A stretch of DNA of 64,000 bases from JBBROS01 sp965213855 (GCA_965213855.1 CBDCAA010000008.1:1178001-1242000); one strand, 5' to 3'. Positions 43,113 through 58,512 are shown, counted from the first letter of the stretch. Numbers and translations are program-made. Notes: generated by a model from the letters alone, not told the origin.

Positions 43113-44960
43113 ATGGAAACCGACACCGCCACGGCGGACGACACGTTGCAGCCCACCGGCCTCGTGGACCAGGCAGCAGCCGATGACGCCAAGGCCGCGG
43201 TCGCCGAACATGCGGCGCAGCTCGAGGCCGACGCCGAGACGGCGCCAAGCGACAGCCCCGTCCCGACCGGAGAGCCCGAGCTGGATGCCGAGCCGTTCGT
43301 GCCCGAGGAGACCAACGGCTTCGCCGACCTCGGATTGTCGGTGGAAATCCAGCAGGCATTGCTGGAGAAGGGCTATCGTCAGCCCACTCCGATCCAGGCC
43401 CAGGCGATCCCGACGGTGCTGATGGGCCGCGACGTGCTGGGCTGCGCCCAGACCGGCACGGGCAAGACGGCAAGCTTCGTCCTGCCGATGCTCGACATAC
43501 TGTCCGGCAGCCGGGCGCGGGCGCGCATGCCGCGCAGTCTCATCCTCGAGCCGACCCGCGAACTCGCGCTGCAGGTGGCCGAGAACTTCGTCCAGTACGG
43601 CAAGCACCTGAAGCTGACGCACGCGCTCCTGATCGGCGGCGAGAGCCTGAACGACCAGAAGGACGTTCTGATGAAGGGCGTCGACGTGCTGATCGCGACG
43701 CCGGGCCGGCTGATGGACCTGTTCGAGCGCGGCGGGCTGCTGCTGACGGACACGGCACTGCTGGTGATCGACGAGGCGGATCGCATGCTCGACATGGGAT
43801 TCATCCCCGACGTGGAGAAGATCGTCGGCTTCCTGCCGAAGACCCGGCAGACGTTGTTCTTCAGCGCGACCATGGCCCCCGAGATCCGCCGTCTCGCGGA
43901 CGCCTTCCTGTCGAACCCGAAGGAGATCACGGTCAGCCGCCCGGCCAGCGTCGCGACGACGATCGTCGCCGGCTTGACGGTCGTGGACGACCTCGACAAA
44001 CGCGAGGCGCTGCGGCGCCTTCTCAAAGAGCAGACGGTGCAGAACGCGCTGATCTTCTGCAACCGCAAGCGCGACGTGGACATACTCTACAAGTCCTTGA
44101 AGCGGCACGGGCTCAGCGTCGGGCAGCTGCATGGGGACATGAGCCAGCCGGAGCGCTTCGCGACCTTGGCGCGGTTCAAGGCGAACGAGGTGCAGCTGCT
44201 CGTGTGCAGCGACGTGGCCGCGCGCGGGATCGACATCGGCGGGCTGAGCCACGTGTTCAACTTCGACGTGCCGATCCATGCCGAGGACTACGTCCACCGG
44301 ATCGGGCGGACGGGGCGCGCGGGGATGATCGGCCATGCCTACACGCTCGCCACGCCGGACGACGCCGGCTTCGTCCACGCGATCGAGAAGCTGGTCGGCG
44401 CCGAGATCCCCCGCTTCGCCGTCGAGGGAATGGATATCCTGCCGTTCAACGAGGATGACGGGAAGCGCCGCGGCCGCGGCCGGTCGAAGACCGCCGTCAA
44501 GGCGCCGACGGAGCGGACGAAGGTCCCCGTGCGTGAAGCCACCAAGGAAGGCGACGCGCCGCTGCGAAAGCCGCGCCGCAGCCGGGCCAAGCCCGCGTCC
44601 GAGCCGGTGCCGTTGGATGCGCCACAGCCGATCGATGAGGCGCCGCGGCGGGAACCGGCACGCCCACGCGGGGCAGCCCCTGATCGCGCACCCCGGCGGC
44701 GCGACGAGGCCGAACGCTCCCCGCGCCAGGAGGCCCGGCCCCGCCAAGAGGATCGGCCTCGCCAGGAGGATCGAACCCGTCAGGAGGATCGGACCCGTCA
44801 GGACGACCGTGTCCGTCCGCGCGACGAGCCGCGCCGGCACTATCGCCGCGACGACGATCTCGGCCCCGCCGTCATGGGCTTCGGCGACGACGTACCGGCT
44901 TTCATGATGCTACGCTCGCGCCCGGCCCGGGCGACCGCCTCCGTCACGGACGCTGAATGA
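43113..44960 (+). CDS. DEAD-box ATP-dependent RNA helicase (RhlE/DeaD type)
   Basis: 615 residues from ATG 43113. A ~65-residue acidic N-terminal extension precedes the Q motif (YRQPTPIQAQAIP), motif I AQTGTGKTASF, Ia PTRELALQ, II VIDEADRMLDMGF, III SAT, and in domain 2 SDVAARGIDI and HRIGRTGRAG. From about residue 450 the protein is a basic, low-complexity tail with Lys/Arg/Pro clusters and five six-residue RQExR-type repeats. Such tails bind RNA nonspecifically; these helicases act in ribosome assembly and cold-stress RNA turnover. gcdH follows 16 bases later on the same strand. Confidence 0.94.
   Translation: METDTATADDTLQPTGLVDQAAADDAKAAVAEHAAQLEADAETAPSDSPVPTGEPELDAEPFVPEETNGFADLGLSVEIQQALLEKGYRQPTPIQAQAIPTVLMGRDVLGCAQTGTGKTASFVLPMLDILSGSRARARMPRSLILEPTRELALQVAENFVQYGKHLKLTHALLIGGESLNDQKDVLMKGVDVLIATPGRLMDLFERGGLLLTDTALLVIDEADRMLDMGFIPDVEKIVGFLPKTRQTLFFSATMAPEIRRLADAFLSNPKEITVSRPASVATTIVAGLTVVDDLDKREALRRLLKEQTVQNALIFCNRKRDVDILYKSLKRHGLSVGQLHGDMSQPERFATLARFKANEVQLLVCSDVAARGIDIGGLSHVFNFDVPIHAEDYVHRIGRTGRAGMIGHAYTLATPDDAGFVHAIEKLVGAEIPRFAVEGMDILPFNEDDGKRRGRGRSKTAVKAPTERTKVPVREATKEGDAPLRKPRRSRAKPASEPVPLDAPQPIDEAPRREPARPRGAAPDRAPRRRDEAERSPRQEARPRQEDRPRQEDRTRQEDRTRQDDRVRPRDEPRRHYRRDDDLGPAVMGFGDDVPAFMMLRSRPARATASVTDAE
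44724..44813 (+). repeat. 18-bp tandem repeat, five copies, in the helicase tail
   Basis: Five consecutive 18-bp units, consensus CGYCAGGAGGATCGGMCC, encode the six-residue pattern R-Q-E/D-x-R-x. Units 2-4 are nearly identical, the outer two more diverged. The repeat is in frame, so copy-number changes would lengthen or shorten the tail without breaking the gene. Confidence 0.85.
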
Positions 44961-44976
44961 CCGAAGGGAGCACTGC

Positions 44977-46230
44977 ATGAACGTCGTCACTTCGAACGTT
45001 GCCCCGGTTCAGGCACCGGAGTCCGTCGCCGAGAGCCGCCCCCCCGCCCGCGCACGCAAGATGTCGGCCTTCAAGTGGGACGACGCATTGCTGCTGGACG
45101 GTCAGCTTGACGAAGACGAGCGGGCCATGCGCGACGCCGCCCATGACTACTGCCAGGAGAAGCTGTTCCCCCGCGTGCTGATGGCCAACCGCCACGAGAC
45201 GTTCGACCGCGAGATCATGAACGAAATGGGGGAGATGGGCTTCCTCGGCGCGACGCTCGACAGCCATGGCTGCGCCGGCGTCGGCTACGTCGCCTATGGA
45301 TTGATCGCGCGCGAGGTGGAGCGGGTCGACAGCGGGTATCGCAGCGCCTTCAGCGTGCAATCCTCGCTGGTGATGTATCCGATCTGGGCGTTCGGGTCGG
45401 ACGCGGTGAAGGACCGCTTCCTGCCGAAGCTCCGTACCGGCGAGTTCGTCGGTTGCTTCGGCCTGACCGAGCCCGACGCCGGGTCGGACCCGGCCAGCAT
45501 GCGCACCCGCGCGAAGGCGGTCGATGGCGGCTTCCTGGTCAGCGGATCGAAGACATGGATCACCAACTCGCCGCTGGCGGACGTGTTCGTGGTCTGGGCC
45601 AAGAACGACGCGGGCGACATCAAGGGCTACGTGCTCGAGCGCGGCATGAAGGGCCTCTCGGCACCGAAGATCGAGGGCAAGTTCAGCCTGCGCGCGTCGA
45701 CGACCGGCATGATCATGATGCAGGACGTGTTCGTGCCCGCCGGCAACGAGCTGGATGTGAAGGGACTGCGCGGCCCGTTCTCGTGCCTCAACAACGCACG
45801 CTACGGCATCGCGTGGGGCTCGCTGGGTGCGGCCGAGTTCTGCTGGCACGCGGCGCGCGACTACACGATGCAGCGGATGATGTTCGGCCGGCCACTGGCG
45901 GCGACGCAGCTGGTCCAAAAGAAGCTCGCGGACATGCAGACGGAGATCACGCTGGGCCTCCAGGGCGCGCTCCGGCTGGGACGGCTGATGGACGAGGGCC
46001 ACGCGGCGCCGGAGATGATCAGCTTGATGAAGCGCAATAACTGCGGCAAATCGCTCGACATCGCCCGGACCGCGCGAGACATGCATGGCGGCAACGGCAT
46101 CGCCGACGAATACCACGTCATCCGCCACGTCATGAACCTCGAGGCGGTGAACACCTACGAGGGCACGCATGACGTGCATGCGCTGATCCTGGGCCGCGCC
46201 CAGACGGGTCTGTCTGCCTTCGGCGCCTGA
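44977..46230 (+). CDS. Glutaryl-CoA dehydrogenase-type acyl-CoA dehydrogenase
   Basis: 417 residues, GGGAG ribosome site upstream of ATG 44977. Acyl-CoA dehydrogenase fold: CFGLTEPDAGSDPASMRTRA (about 165-184) and WITNSPLADVFVVWAK bind FAD and substrate; the catalytic glutamate is in NTYEGTHDVHALILGRA near the C-terminus, the arrangement typical of GcdH. It oxidatively decarboxylates glutaryl-CoA to crotonyl-CoA in lysine/tryptophan breakdown. The usual partner CoA-transferase or LysR regulator is absent. Its 3' end overlaps the region where the RumA-like gene probably starts. Confidence 0.92.
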   Translation: MNVVTSNVAPVQAPESVAESRPPARARKMSAFKWDDALLLDGQLDEDERAMRDAAHDYCQEKLFPRVLMANRHETFDREIMNEMGEMGFLGATLDSHGCAGVGYVAYGLIAREVERVDSGYRSAFSVQSSLVMYPIWAFGSDAVKDRFLPKLRTGEFVGCFGLTEPDAGSDPASMRTRAKAVDGGFLVSGSKTWITNSPLADVFVVWAKNDAGDIKGYVLERGMKGLSAPKIEGKFSLRASTTGMIMMQDVFVPAGNELDVKGLRGPFSCLNNARYGIAWGSLGAAEFCWHAARDYTMQRMMFGRPLAATQLVQKKLADMQTEITLGLQGALRLGRLMDEGHAAPEMISLMKRNNCGKSLDIARTARDMHGGNGIADEYHVIRHVMNLEAVNTYEGTHDVHALILGRAQTGLSAFGA

Positions 46231-47500
46231 GCCGGCGCCTCTCCGCCTTGGCCCCGTCGTCGTCGACCGGCTCGGCGCCGACGGCGACGGCATCGCCACG
46301 GCCCCGGACGGGGCGACGCTGTTCCTGTCTGCGACGCTGCCCGGTGAGCGGGTCCAGCCACATGACTTGACCCGACGCGGCCAGGGCTGGGCCGCCGGAT
46401 CGACCGTGCTGGATGCGTCCCCAGACCGGGTTGCACCTCCCTGCCCCCATTTCGGACCGTGCGGCGGCTGCGCCATCCAGCATTGGGCCGATGGCGCCTA
46501 CGCCGAATGGAAGCGCGGTCTGCTGGTCGATGTCGTGCGCCGCCTGGGCTTCACGGGCGAGGTCGCCCGGCTGGTCCGCACGCCGCCGGGCGCGCGGCGG
46601 CGCATGGATCTGGCGATCCGTCGCGAGCGGTCCGGTGCCGTCCTGATCGGGCTGCACGCCCGCCGCTCGGCCGGGATCGTCGACATGCACGCCTGCCCCG
46701 TGCTGCACCCCGCGCTGTTTGCACTGGTGCAGGCGCTTCGGCCGGTCCTGCGCAGCCTCGACGGCCTGCGGCGGGATGGGTCGGCGCTCGTCAACCTGCT
46801 CGACAGCGGACCCGACCTGCTGCTGCGGACGGATGCGGCGCTTTCGTCGCGGGACCGGCAGCGGCTGGCCGCGGTTGCGGAGGCGGCGGGTGTGGCGCGG
46901 ATCGCCTGGGCGTTCGGCGCAAGGGGGATGGACGAACCGGCCTGCGTGCTCCGCCCCCCGACGACGTCGTTCTCCGGCCACGTGACGACCATGCCCGCCG
47001 GCGCGTTCCTGCAAGCGTCGCTCGAGGGCGAGGCCGCGATCCAGCAAGCGGTCGCGGCGGCGCTGCCGGCAATGCGCCCGAAGGACCGCATTGTCGAACT
47101 GTTCGCCGGAGTCGGCACGCTGAGCCACACGCTGGCGGCGCGGGGGCAAGTGCAGGCTTTCGAAGGCGACGCGGCGGCCGTCGCGGCATTGCGAGGCGCC
47201 GGAAACCCTCGTGTGACGGCGACGCTGCGGGACCTCGCGCGGCAGCCGCTGCAGCCGGCCGAACTGAAGGGCGCTGCCGCCGTCGTGCTGGACCCGCCAT
47301 TCGGCGGCGCCATGGCGCAGATGCCGGCCATCGCCGCATGCAGCGCCCCGGTCGTGTTCGTGTCCTGCAACCCAGCCACCCTGCTACGCGACGGCCGGGT
47401 GCTCGTGGCGGCCGGCTACCGCATCAACGATGCTGTCGCGATCGATCAATTCCTCTGGTCGGCCCGCGTCGAGGGCGTCGTCAGCTTTCGCCGCCCTTAG
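46214..47500 (+). CDS. RumA/TrmA-type class I RNA methyltransferase (start uncertain)
   Basis: About 428 residues if started at CTG 46214. The first canonical in-frame start is TTG 46367, but that would remove a well-formed TRAM domain (PVVVDRLGADGDGIATAPDG and LFLSATLPGERVQ, about 46253-46357). No ATG, GTG or TTG exists in this frame between the stop at 46184 and 46367. Iron-sulfur cysteines are in CPHFGPCGGC plus HACPVLH; the SAM domain has IVELFAGVGTLSHTLA and VVLDPPFGG; the catalytic cysteine is in FVSCNPATLLRD. These enzymes make 5-methyluridine in rRNA or tRNA; the exact site is unknown. Follows gcdH. Confidence 0.85.
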   Translation: MPSAPEPAPLRLGPVVVDRLGADGDGIATAPDGATLFLSATLPGERVQPHDLTRRGQGWAAGSTVLDASPDRVAPPCPHFGPCGGCAIQHWADGAYAEWKRGLLVDVVRRLGFTGEVARLVRTPPGARRRMDLAIRRERSGAVLIGLHARRSAGIVDMHACPVLHPALFALVQALRPVLRSLDGLRRDGSALVNLLDSGPDLLLRTDAALSSRDRQRLAAVAEAAGVARIAWAFGARGMDEPACVLRPPTTSFSGHVTTMPAGAFLQASLEGEAAIQQAVAAALPAMRPKDRIVELFAGVGTLSHTLAARGQVQAFEGDAAAVAALRGAGNPRVTATLRDLARQPLQPAELKGAAAVVLDPPFGGAMAQMPAIAACSAPVVFVSCNPATLLRDGRVLVAAGYRINDAVAIDQFLWSARVEGVVSFRRP

Positions 47501-47534
47501 GCTACGCTGCCACTCCCGGCGCCTGGTGGCCTGC

Positions 47535-48731
47535 TCACTTCACCATCGGACAGCCGCCATCGGCCAAGGGGCGGAATGCCTGGTCGGCCGGAATGGTGTC
47601 GACCAGCGAATACAGGTCCCATCGCGACTTGCTCTCCGCCGGCGTCTTGACCCGAAAGACGTACATCGGATGGATGGCGCGGCCGTCGGCGCGGATCGTG
47701 ACCGGGCCGAACAGCGCGTCGTGGATCGGGGCCGCCTTCATCGCCGCGACGACCTTCTCGCCCTCAATGCTGTCGGCGGCTTTGACGGCGCGCAGATAGG
47801 CCAGGACCGAGGAATAGACGCCGGCCTGGTTTTCCGTCGGCACCCGGCCGGGCATGCGCTCGGCGAACCGCTTGGTGAAGGCGCGCGTGTCGTCGTTCAG
47901 GTCCCAGTAGAACGCCTCGGTCAAGGTCAGGCCCTGTGCCGCCTGCGGACCGAGCGCCTCGACGTCGGTGATCTGCGTGAACAGGCCCGCCAGCGTGGCG
48001 CTCTGGTTCACTCCGAACTCCGACGCCTGCTTGATGGCATTGACGAAATCGGTCCCGGTACTGGCGAACGCGATCACCTTTGCGCCGGACGATTGCGCCT
48101 GCAGCAAGTAGGAGGAGAAGTCGGTCGTGCCCAGCGGATGCTTGACCGACCCGGCGACGGCGCCGCCGAGCTGCTTCAGCGCCGCCGTGGTGTCCCGCTC
48201 CAGCGCGGCGCCGAGCGCGTAGTCGAATCCCACGAAGTAGAACGGCCCGAGCTTCACCAGCGCTCGCGCGGCCGAGTTGCCGAACGCCCAGGTATCGAAC
48301 GTCCATTGGATCGTGTCGGGCGAGCACGCCTTCCCGGTCAGGTCCGACGTGCCGACGCTGCTGCCGATGAACGTACGGTGGCGCTCCCGCAGCACGTCGT
48401 TGATGGCGAGCGCCACGGCGGAGTTCACCGCATCCGCAACCGCGACGACATTGTCTCGGTCGAGCCACTGGCGCACGATCCCGCTGCCCACGTCGGGCTT
48501 GTTCTGATGGTCGCCATAGACGATCTCGACCGTGACGCCAGGGGCCTCGCGCTTGAAATCCTCCGCGGCGAGCTGGGCAGCAACCACGCTGCCACGTCCG
48601 GACTGGTCCGCGAAGGGCCCGGACTGATCGTTCAGGATGCCGATCTTGAGCGTTCCGGGCACCTGCGCCAGGCCAAGCCCAGGACTCGCGACCGCGATCG
48701 CAAGACTGGCCGCGAGGGTTGTTAGGCGCAT
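47535..48731 (-). CDS. ABC transporter substrate-binding protein, branched-chain amino acid (LivK) type
   Basis: 398 residues from ATG 48731, with GAGGAGG nine bases upstream. Signal peptide at 1-~22 (AASLAIAVASPGLGLAQ). The periplasmic-binding fold type I shows LKIGILNDQSGPFADQSGRG at the N-terminus, EIVYGDHQNKPDVGSGIVRQ, and GTTDFSSYLLQAQSSGAKVI. It resembles binding proteins for amides, short-chain acids or branched amino acids. No livHMGF permease or ATPase genes are nearby, so its transporter is elsewhere. Follows the GNAT gene on the same strand. Confidence 0.9.
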   Translation of the reverse strand: MRLTTLAASLAIAVASPGLGLAQVPGTLKIGILNDQSGPFADQSGRGSVVAAQLAAEDFKREAPGVTVEIVYGDHQNKPDVGSGIVRQWLDRDNVVAVADAVNSAVALAINDVLRERHRTFIGSSVGTSDLTGKACSPDTIQWTFDTWAFGNSAARALVKLGPFYFVGFDYALGAALERDTTAALKQLGGAVAGSVKHPLGTTDFSSYLLQAQSSGAKVIAFASTGTDFVNAIKQASEFGVNQSATLAGLFTQITDVEALGPQAAQGLTLTEAFYWDLNDDTRAFTKRFAERMPGRVPTENQAGVYSSVLAYLRAVKAADSIEGEKVVAAMKAAPIHDALFGPVTIRADGRAIHPMYVFRVKTPAESKSRWDLYSLVDTIPADQAFRPLADGGCPMVK

Positions 48732-48778
48732 CCGGCATCCTCCTCGACACCGCGCCGTCATGGCGTGGGTTCCGGGCT

Positions 48779-49345
48779 TTATACGAGGAGGTGGCGCGGA
48801 ATGGATAGGCCGAGCCGGGTCGGCACATCCCAGATCTCGTCGAGGCGGCGGACCGGATTGAACCCTGCCTGCAGATAGCCAGGCAGCGCCCGCTTGTGGT
48901 CGGCCGTGCAGGTGTTGACCGTGACGGCGCGCGCGGCGGGAATGGCGGACCAGGCGTCCCGCACGGCGGCGGCGAGGAAGGGGCGCCCGAGCCCCTGCCC
49001 GACGGCGTGTGGCAGCAGCCCGAAATAGCTGAGGTTCACGACCGGCCGCCCACGCCGGTCCAGCTCGAAGAACCCGGCCGGCTCGCCGGACCGGTAGAGC
49101 ACGTGTATGGACACGCCCGGGTCGCGCAGGATCGCGCCGAGTGCCGCGTCGGACAGCGTCCGGCGCAGCCACCAGCAATACGCGCTGCCGACCGTCTCAT
49201 ACAGAAAGCGATAGAACGGCACGCTGCATTGATCGAGGCGCACCAGCGCCGTGTCGTCGGGCAGCGGCGGACCGGTCTCCGTCTTCGGGCGGGCGTCCAT
49301 GCGGAGGAAGGTGACGGTCACCGCCACCCGGACCGCCGGCTGCAC
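48779..49345 (-). CDS. GNAT family N-acetyltransferase
   Basis: 188 residues if started at GTG 49345, four bases after the rpoD stop. GNAT fold: RLDQCSVPFYRFLYETVGSA, VLYRSGEPAGFFELD, and the acetyl-CoA loop VGQGLGRPFLAAAV, then AVTVNTCTADHKRALPGYLQ and AGFNPV. The acceptor is unknown. Alternative starts are GTG codons a few residues later (VTVTFLRM is a typical N-terminus) or ATG 49300, none with a strong ribosome site. Proximity to rpoD suggests read-through from the dnaG-rpoD operon. Confidence 0.85.
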   Translation of the reverse strand: MQPAVRVAVTVTFLRMDARPKTETGPPLPDDTALVRLDQCSVPFYRFLYETVGSAYCWWLRRTLSDAALGAILRDPGVSIHVLYRSGEPAGFFELDRRGRPVVNLSYFGLLPHAVGQGLGRPFLAAAVRDAWSAIPAARAVTVNTCTADHKRALPGYLQAGFNPVRRLDEIWDVPTRLGLSIPRHLLV

Positions 49346-49349
49346 GGCG

Positions 49350-51308
<1,959 letters not shown>

Positions 51309-51376
51309 GGGTAAGAAAACTCCGAAAATCGGGCCGGTCCGGCGTCCCGGAGCAGCCCGCAAGTTATGCAAATCGC

Positions 51377-53149
51377 CTAATCGTCAGAATCGATGCCGAC
51401 CAGGTCGAGCCTGGCACTCACGAGCCCGATCAGCCGGCGCTGGGCTGCCTCGGTCTGTTGGTCGCGGAACACTTGCTCGGCTTGCGCCACCTCCTCGTCC
51501 AGGCGCGAAAGACCGCGCATCAGCCCGAACAGGTGCCACCATTCCCCCTCCGCCTCCGCCGGCATCGCGTCCGGCCGGGCGCTGGGCGGCAGCGGCATGT
51601 CGGCAGACAGGACGAAGCCGACGTCTTCGGCCCGCCCAGATAGCGTGAGGTGGGCAAGCAACGCGGCCGAGTCAAGCGATTGCACGTCGTCGATGTGCAG
51701 GATCGCGTCGCGCAGCCGGGCCAGCGGCGTGGGCAGATCGAGACCGGACCAAGCCTCGTCCACATCATGGACCAGGCCGGGATGGCGCAGCAGGATCGCC
51801 GTCAGACAGCGGGCGCGTTCAGCCTGGACCGACGCCGCAACCGGCGCGATCCGCACCGGCCGCGACAGGCGCGGCGGTTTGGCGCCAGCTATTCTGGTCA
51901 CCCGGCTCTCAAAAAAGCGATTCCGTAGCGCGGTTCGATACTCCTGGGACAAACCCTTGTCCGCGATCCGAGCGGCGGCCGCATCCAGGCGGGCGCGGAA
52001 TGCCGCGCGGGCCTCGGGCGTCGTGCCACCCCCTTCTCGAAGCAAGTCGAACAAGGCGTCGACGAGGGGGCGGGCGCTGTCGAGAACGGCCTGGAACGCA
52101 TCCCGCGTGCCGTGGCGCACGAGATCGTCCGGATCTCGGCCGTGTGGGAGCGTCGCGAGCCGGAGCGAACGGTCTGGTGTCAGCAGCGGCAGGCAAAGCT
52201 CGGCGACCCGGGCCGCGGCCCGGGCACCTGCCGCGTCCCCATCGAAGCAGAGGATGGGCATGGGACTGAGCCGCCACAGCGCCGCGAGCTGGTCCTCGGT
52301 GACCGCAGTGCCGAGCGGAGCGACGGCGCCCGCGAACCCGGCCTGATGCAGCGCGATCACATCCATGTAGCCCTCGACCACAACGGCCGGGCCGTGGCGC
52401 ACGCCCTCCCGCGCCAAGTCCAACGCGTAAAGCGTGTGTCGCTTTGAAAACAGCGGCGTCTCTGGACCATTGATGTATTTCGGCTTGGCGTCCCCTAGCG
52501 TGCGGCCCCCGAAGCTGACGGTGCGTCCCCGGCGATCGCGGATCGGGAACGTGACCCGGCCCCAATACAGCTCGCGCGCCGGCTGCCCGCCGTCAGCCGG
52601 GCGAAGCAGGCCGGCCTCCTCCAGCCGCGCCGGCTCGATCCCGTGGCGGCCGAGCGCGCTGACCAGGCTGCCACGCCCCTCGCCGCTCCAGCCAAGGCCG
52701 AAGCGGGCGATCGTGCCATCCGACAAGCCACGGGTCCGGAGATAGGCAAGGCCCGCCGCCCCGGCCGGGGCGTGCAGAAGGCGGACGAACTCCGCCTGCG
52801 CGGCTTCGAGCACCTCATGCAGGCCGACCCGCTCTTGGTCGATCTCGGCCGCGCGCAATGATGGCGCGGGCAGCTCCAACCCCGCTTCGGCAGCCAGGCT
52901 GCCGACAGCGTCGATGAAGCTCGCGCCCTGCGTTTGCATGACGAAGCTGATCGCGTCGCCGTGGGCGCCGCAGCCGAAGCAGTGGAACCCGTCCTCGTAG
53001 ACGTAGAAGCTCGGCGACTTCTCGTTGTGGAACGGGCAGCACCCCGTCCAGTTCTTTCCCGATCTCTTCAGCTGCACCCGGCGCGACACGACGGTGTGAA
53101 CGGGTGTGCGCGCGCGCAACTCGTCGAGAAAGGCCGACGGCAGCGCCAT
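51377..53149 (-). CDS. dnaG: DNA primase
   Basis: 590 residues. The N-terminal CHC2 zinc ribbon uses CPFHNEKSPS and FHCFGCGAHGDAISF (residues ~37-70). The TOPRIM core has VVVEGYMDVIALHQAGFAGA (catalytic Glu) and ILCFDGDAAGARAAAR (Asp-x-Asp). The C-terminal ~150 residues form the helicase-binding domain. It makes RNA primers at the replication fork. The ATG overlaps the yqeY stop as TGATG, so translation is coupled. Confidence 0.98.
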   Translation of the reverse strand: MALPSAFLDELRARTPVHTVVSRRVQLKRSGKNWTGCCPFHNEKSPSFYVYEDGFHCFGCGAHGDAISFVMQTQGASFIDAVGSLAAEAGLELPAPSLRAAEIDQERVGLHEVLEAAQAEFVRLLHAPAGAAGLAYLRTRGLSDGTIARFGLGWSGEGRGSLVSALGRHGIEPARLEEAGLLRPADGGQPARELYWGRVTFPIRDRRGRTVSFGGRTLGDAKPKYINGPETPLFSKRHTLYALDLAREGVRHGPAVVVEGYMDVIALHQAGFAGAVAPLGTAVTEDQLAALWRLSPMPILCFDGDAAGARAAARVAELCLPLLTPDRSLRLATLPHGRDPDDLVRHGTRDAFQAVLDSARPLVDALFDLLREGGGTTPEARAAFRARLDAAAARIADKGLSQEYRTALRNRFFESRVTRIAGAKPPRLSRPVRIAPVAASVQAERARCLTAILLRHPGLVHDVDEAWSGLDLPTPLARLRDAILHIDDVQSLDSAALLAHLTLSGRAEDVGFVLSADMPLPPSARPDAMPAEAEGEWWHLFGLMRGLSRLDEEVAQAEQVFRDQQTEAAQRRLIGLVSARLDLVGIDSDD

Positions 53150-53607
53150 CAGGGTGCCAGGCGGGTCCGGACCAGGGGACCGGCGCGGCCCAGATCCAAG
53201 CGCGTGCCGTGGGCCGCCTTCAGCGCGGCCATCACCTTGCCCATGTCCTTCGGGCCTGCAGCACCGCTCGAGGCGATCGCGGCATCGACCGCGGCTTCCA
53301 GGGCGCCCTCATCCATGGCCTGCGGCAGGAACGACTCGATGACCGCGATCTCTGCCATCTCCTTGGCCGCAAGCTCGGGGCGGTTCCCTTGCTCGTAGAG
53401 CGTGACGGACTCGCGGCGAGATTTCACCATGCCGCGCAACAGCGGGGCGATGTCGTCGTCCGGGAGCACTGCGATGCCTTTCGGTCGCCCCGCGATGTCG
53501 GCGTCCTTGAGCTTTGCAAGGATCATCCGAAGCGTCGACGTGCGTGCGGCATCGTGGGCACGCATCGCCTCCTTCAACGAGGCACTGAACTGATCGCGCA
53601 AAGACAT
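53149..53607 (-). CDS. GatB/YqeY domain protein
   Basis: 152 residues. Entirely YqeY domain: SLRDQFSASLKEAMRAHDAA, TSTLRMILAKLKDADIAGR, PLLRGMVKSRRESVTLYEQG and ESFLPQAMDEGALEAAVDAA. The fold equals the C-terminal tRNA-interacting domain of GatB but lacks the catalytic part, and the free-standing form has no firmly established role. First gene of the yqeY-dnaG-rpoD unit; its start is 82 bases from the divergent carA start, so the carA palindrome lies in its upstream region too. Confidence 0.93.
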   Translation of the reverse strand: MSLRDQFSASLKEAMRAHDAARTSTLRMILAKLKDADIAGRPKGIAVLPDDDIAPLLRGMVKSRRESVTLYEQGNRPELAAKEMAEIAVIESFLPQAMDEGALEAAVDAAIASSGAAGPKDMGKVMAALKAAHGTRLDLGRAGPLVRTRLAP

Positions 53608-53645
53608 CGGACCCGACCCCCGGTAACTTTCTTCCCTCGACCCCA

Positions 53646-53689
53646 ATGCACGACTTGCGATGGGAACTCTCATCCCATATGGTTCGTGC

Positions 53690-53691
<2 letters not shown>
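53646..53691. promoter_or_regulatory. carA promoter embedded in nested inverted repeats
   Basis: Outer arms ATGCACGA (53646-53653) and TCGTGCAT (53684-53691) and inner arms ATGGGA (53660-53665) and TCCCAT (53673-53678) share almost the same centre (53668.5 and 53669). TTGCGA (53655-53660) and TATGGT (53678-53683), 17 bases apart, make a plausible sigma-70 promoter for carA. Predicted transcription start is about 53690, the A of the carA ATG. The palindromes therefore cover the promoter from upstream of -35 to +2. Confidence 0.6.
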
Positions 53692-55021
<1,330 letters not shown>

Positions 55022-55187
55022 CGATGAGTGTTATCAGCTTTGCCTAAACCGATATCACTCGATCGCTCGCGTGCACGGCCTCCAGGTCGTGAGCCGCGAC
55101 AGCGGCCCATTCCTTGCGGGTGGTGTTGCCGTCATCAACCCGTGGGTTGAAGCCCTGGTAATGCTTAGAGGCCGAACTGACACGTTG

Positions 55188-55206
55188 CGTGCATCTATAC
55201 TGCACG
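55188..55206. promoter_or_regulatory. Palindrome over the -10 box upstream of carB
   Basis: CGTGCA (55188-55193), TCTATAC, TGCACG (55201-55206): a perfect 6-7-6 inverted repeat whose centre supplies TATACT (55196-55201), a near-consensus -10. No good -35 is seen at 16-18 bases. The right half-site continues as TGCACGATTGCG, close to TGCACGACTTGCG in the carA promoter (53647-53659). It lies in the 245-base carA-carB gap, about 60 bases before carB. I see no gene in that gap. Confidence 0.5.
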
Positions 55207-55266
55207 ATTGCGTAGCGAGACCATCGTCCGTTTCGCCTCCCGACCGAAGCATCCGAGAGTAACACC

Positions 55267-58509
<3,243 letters not shown>

Positions 58510-58512
58510 CAA

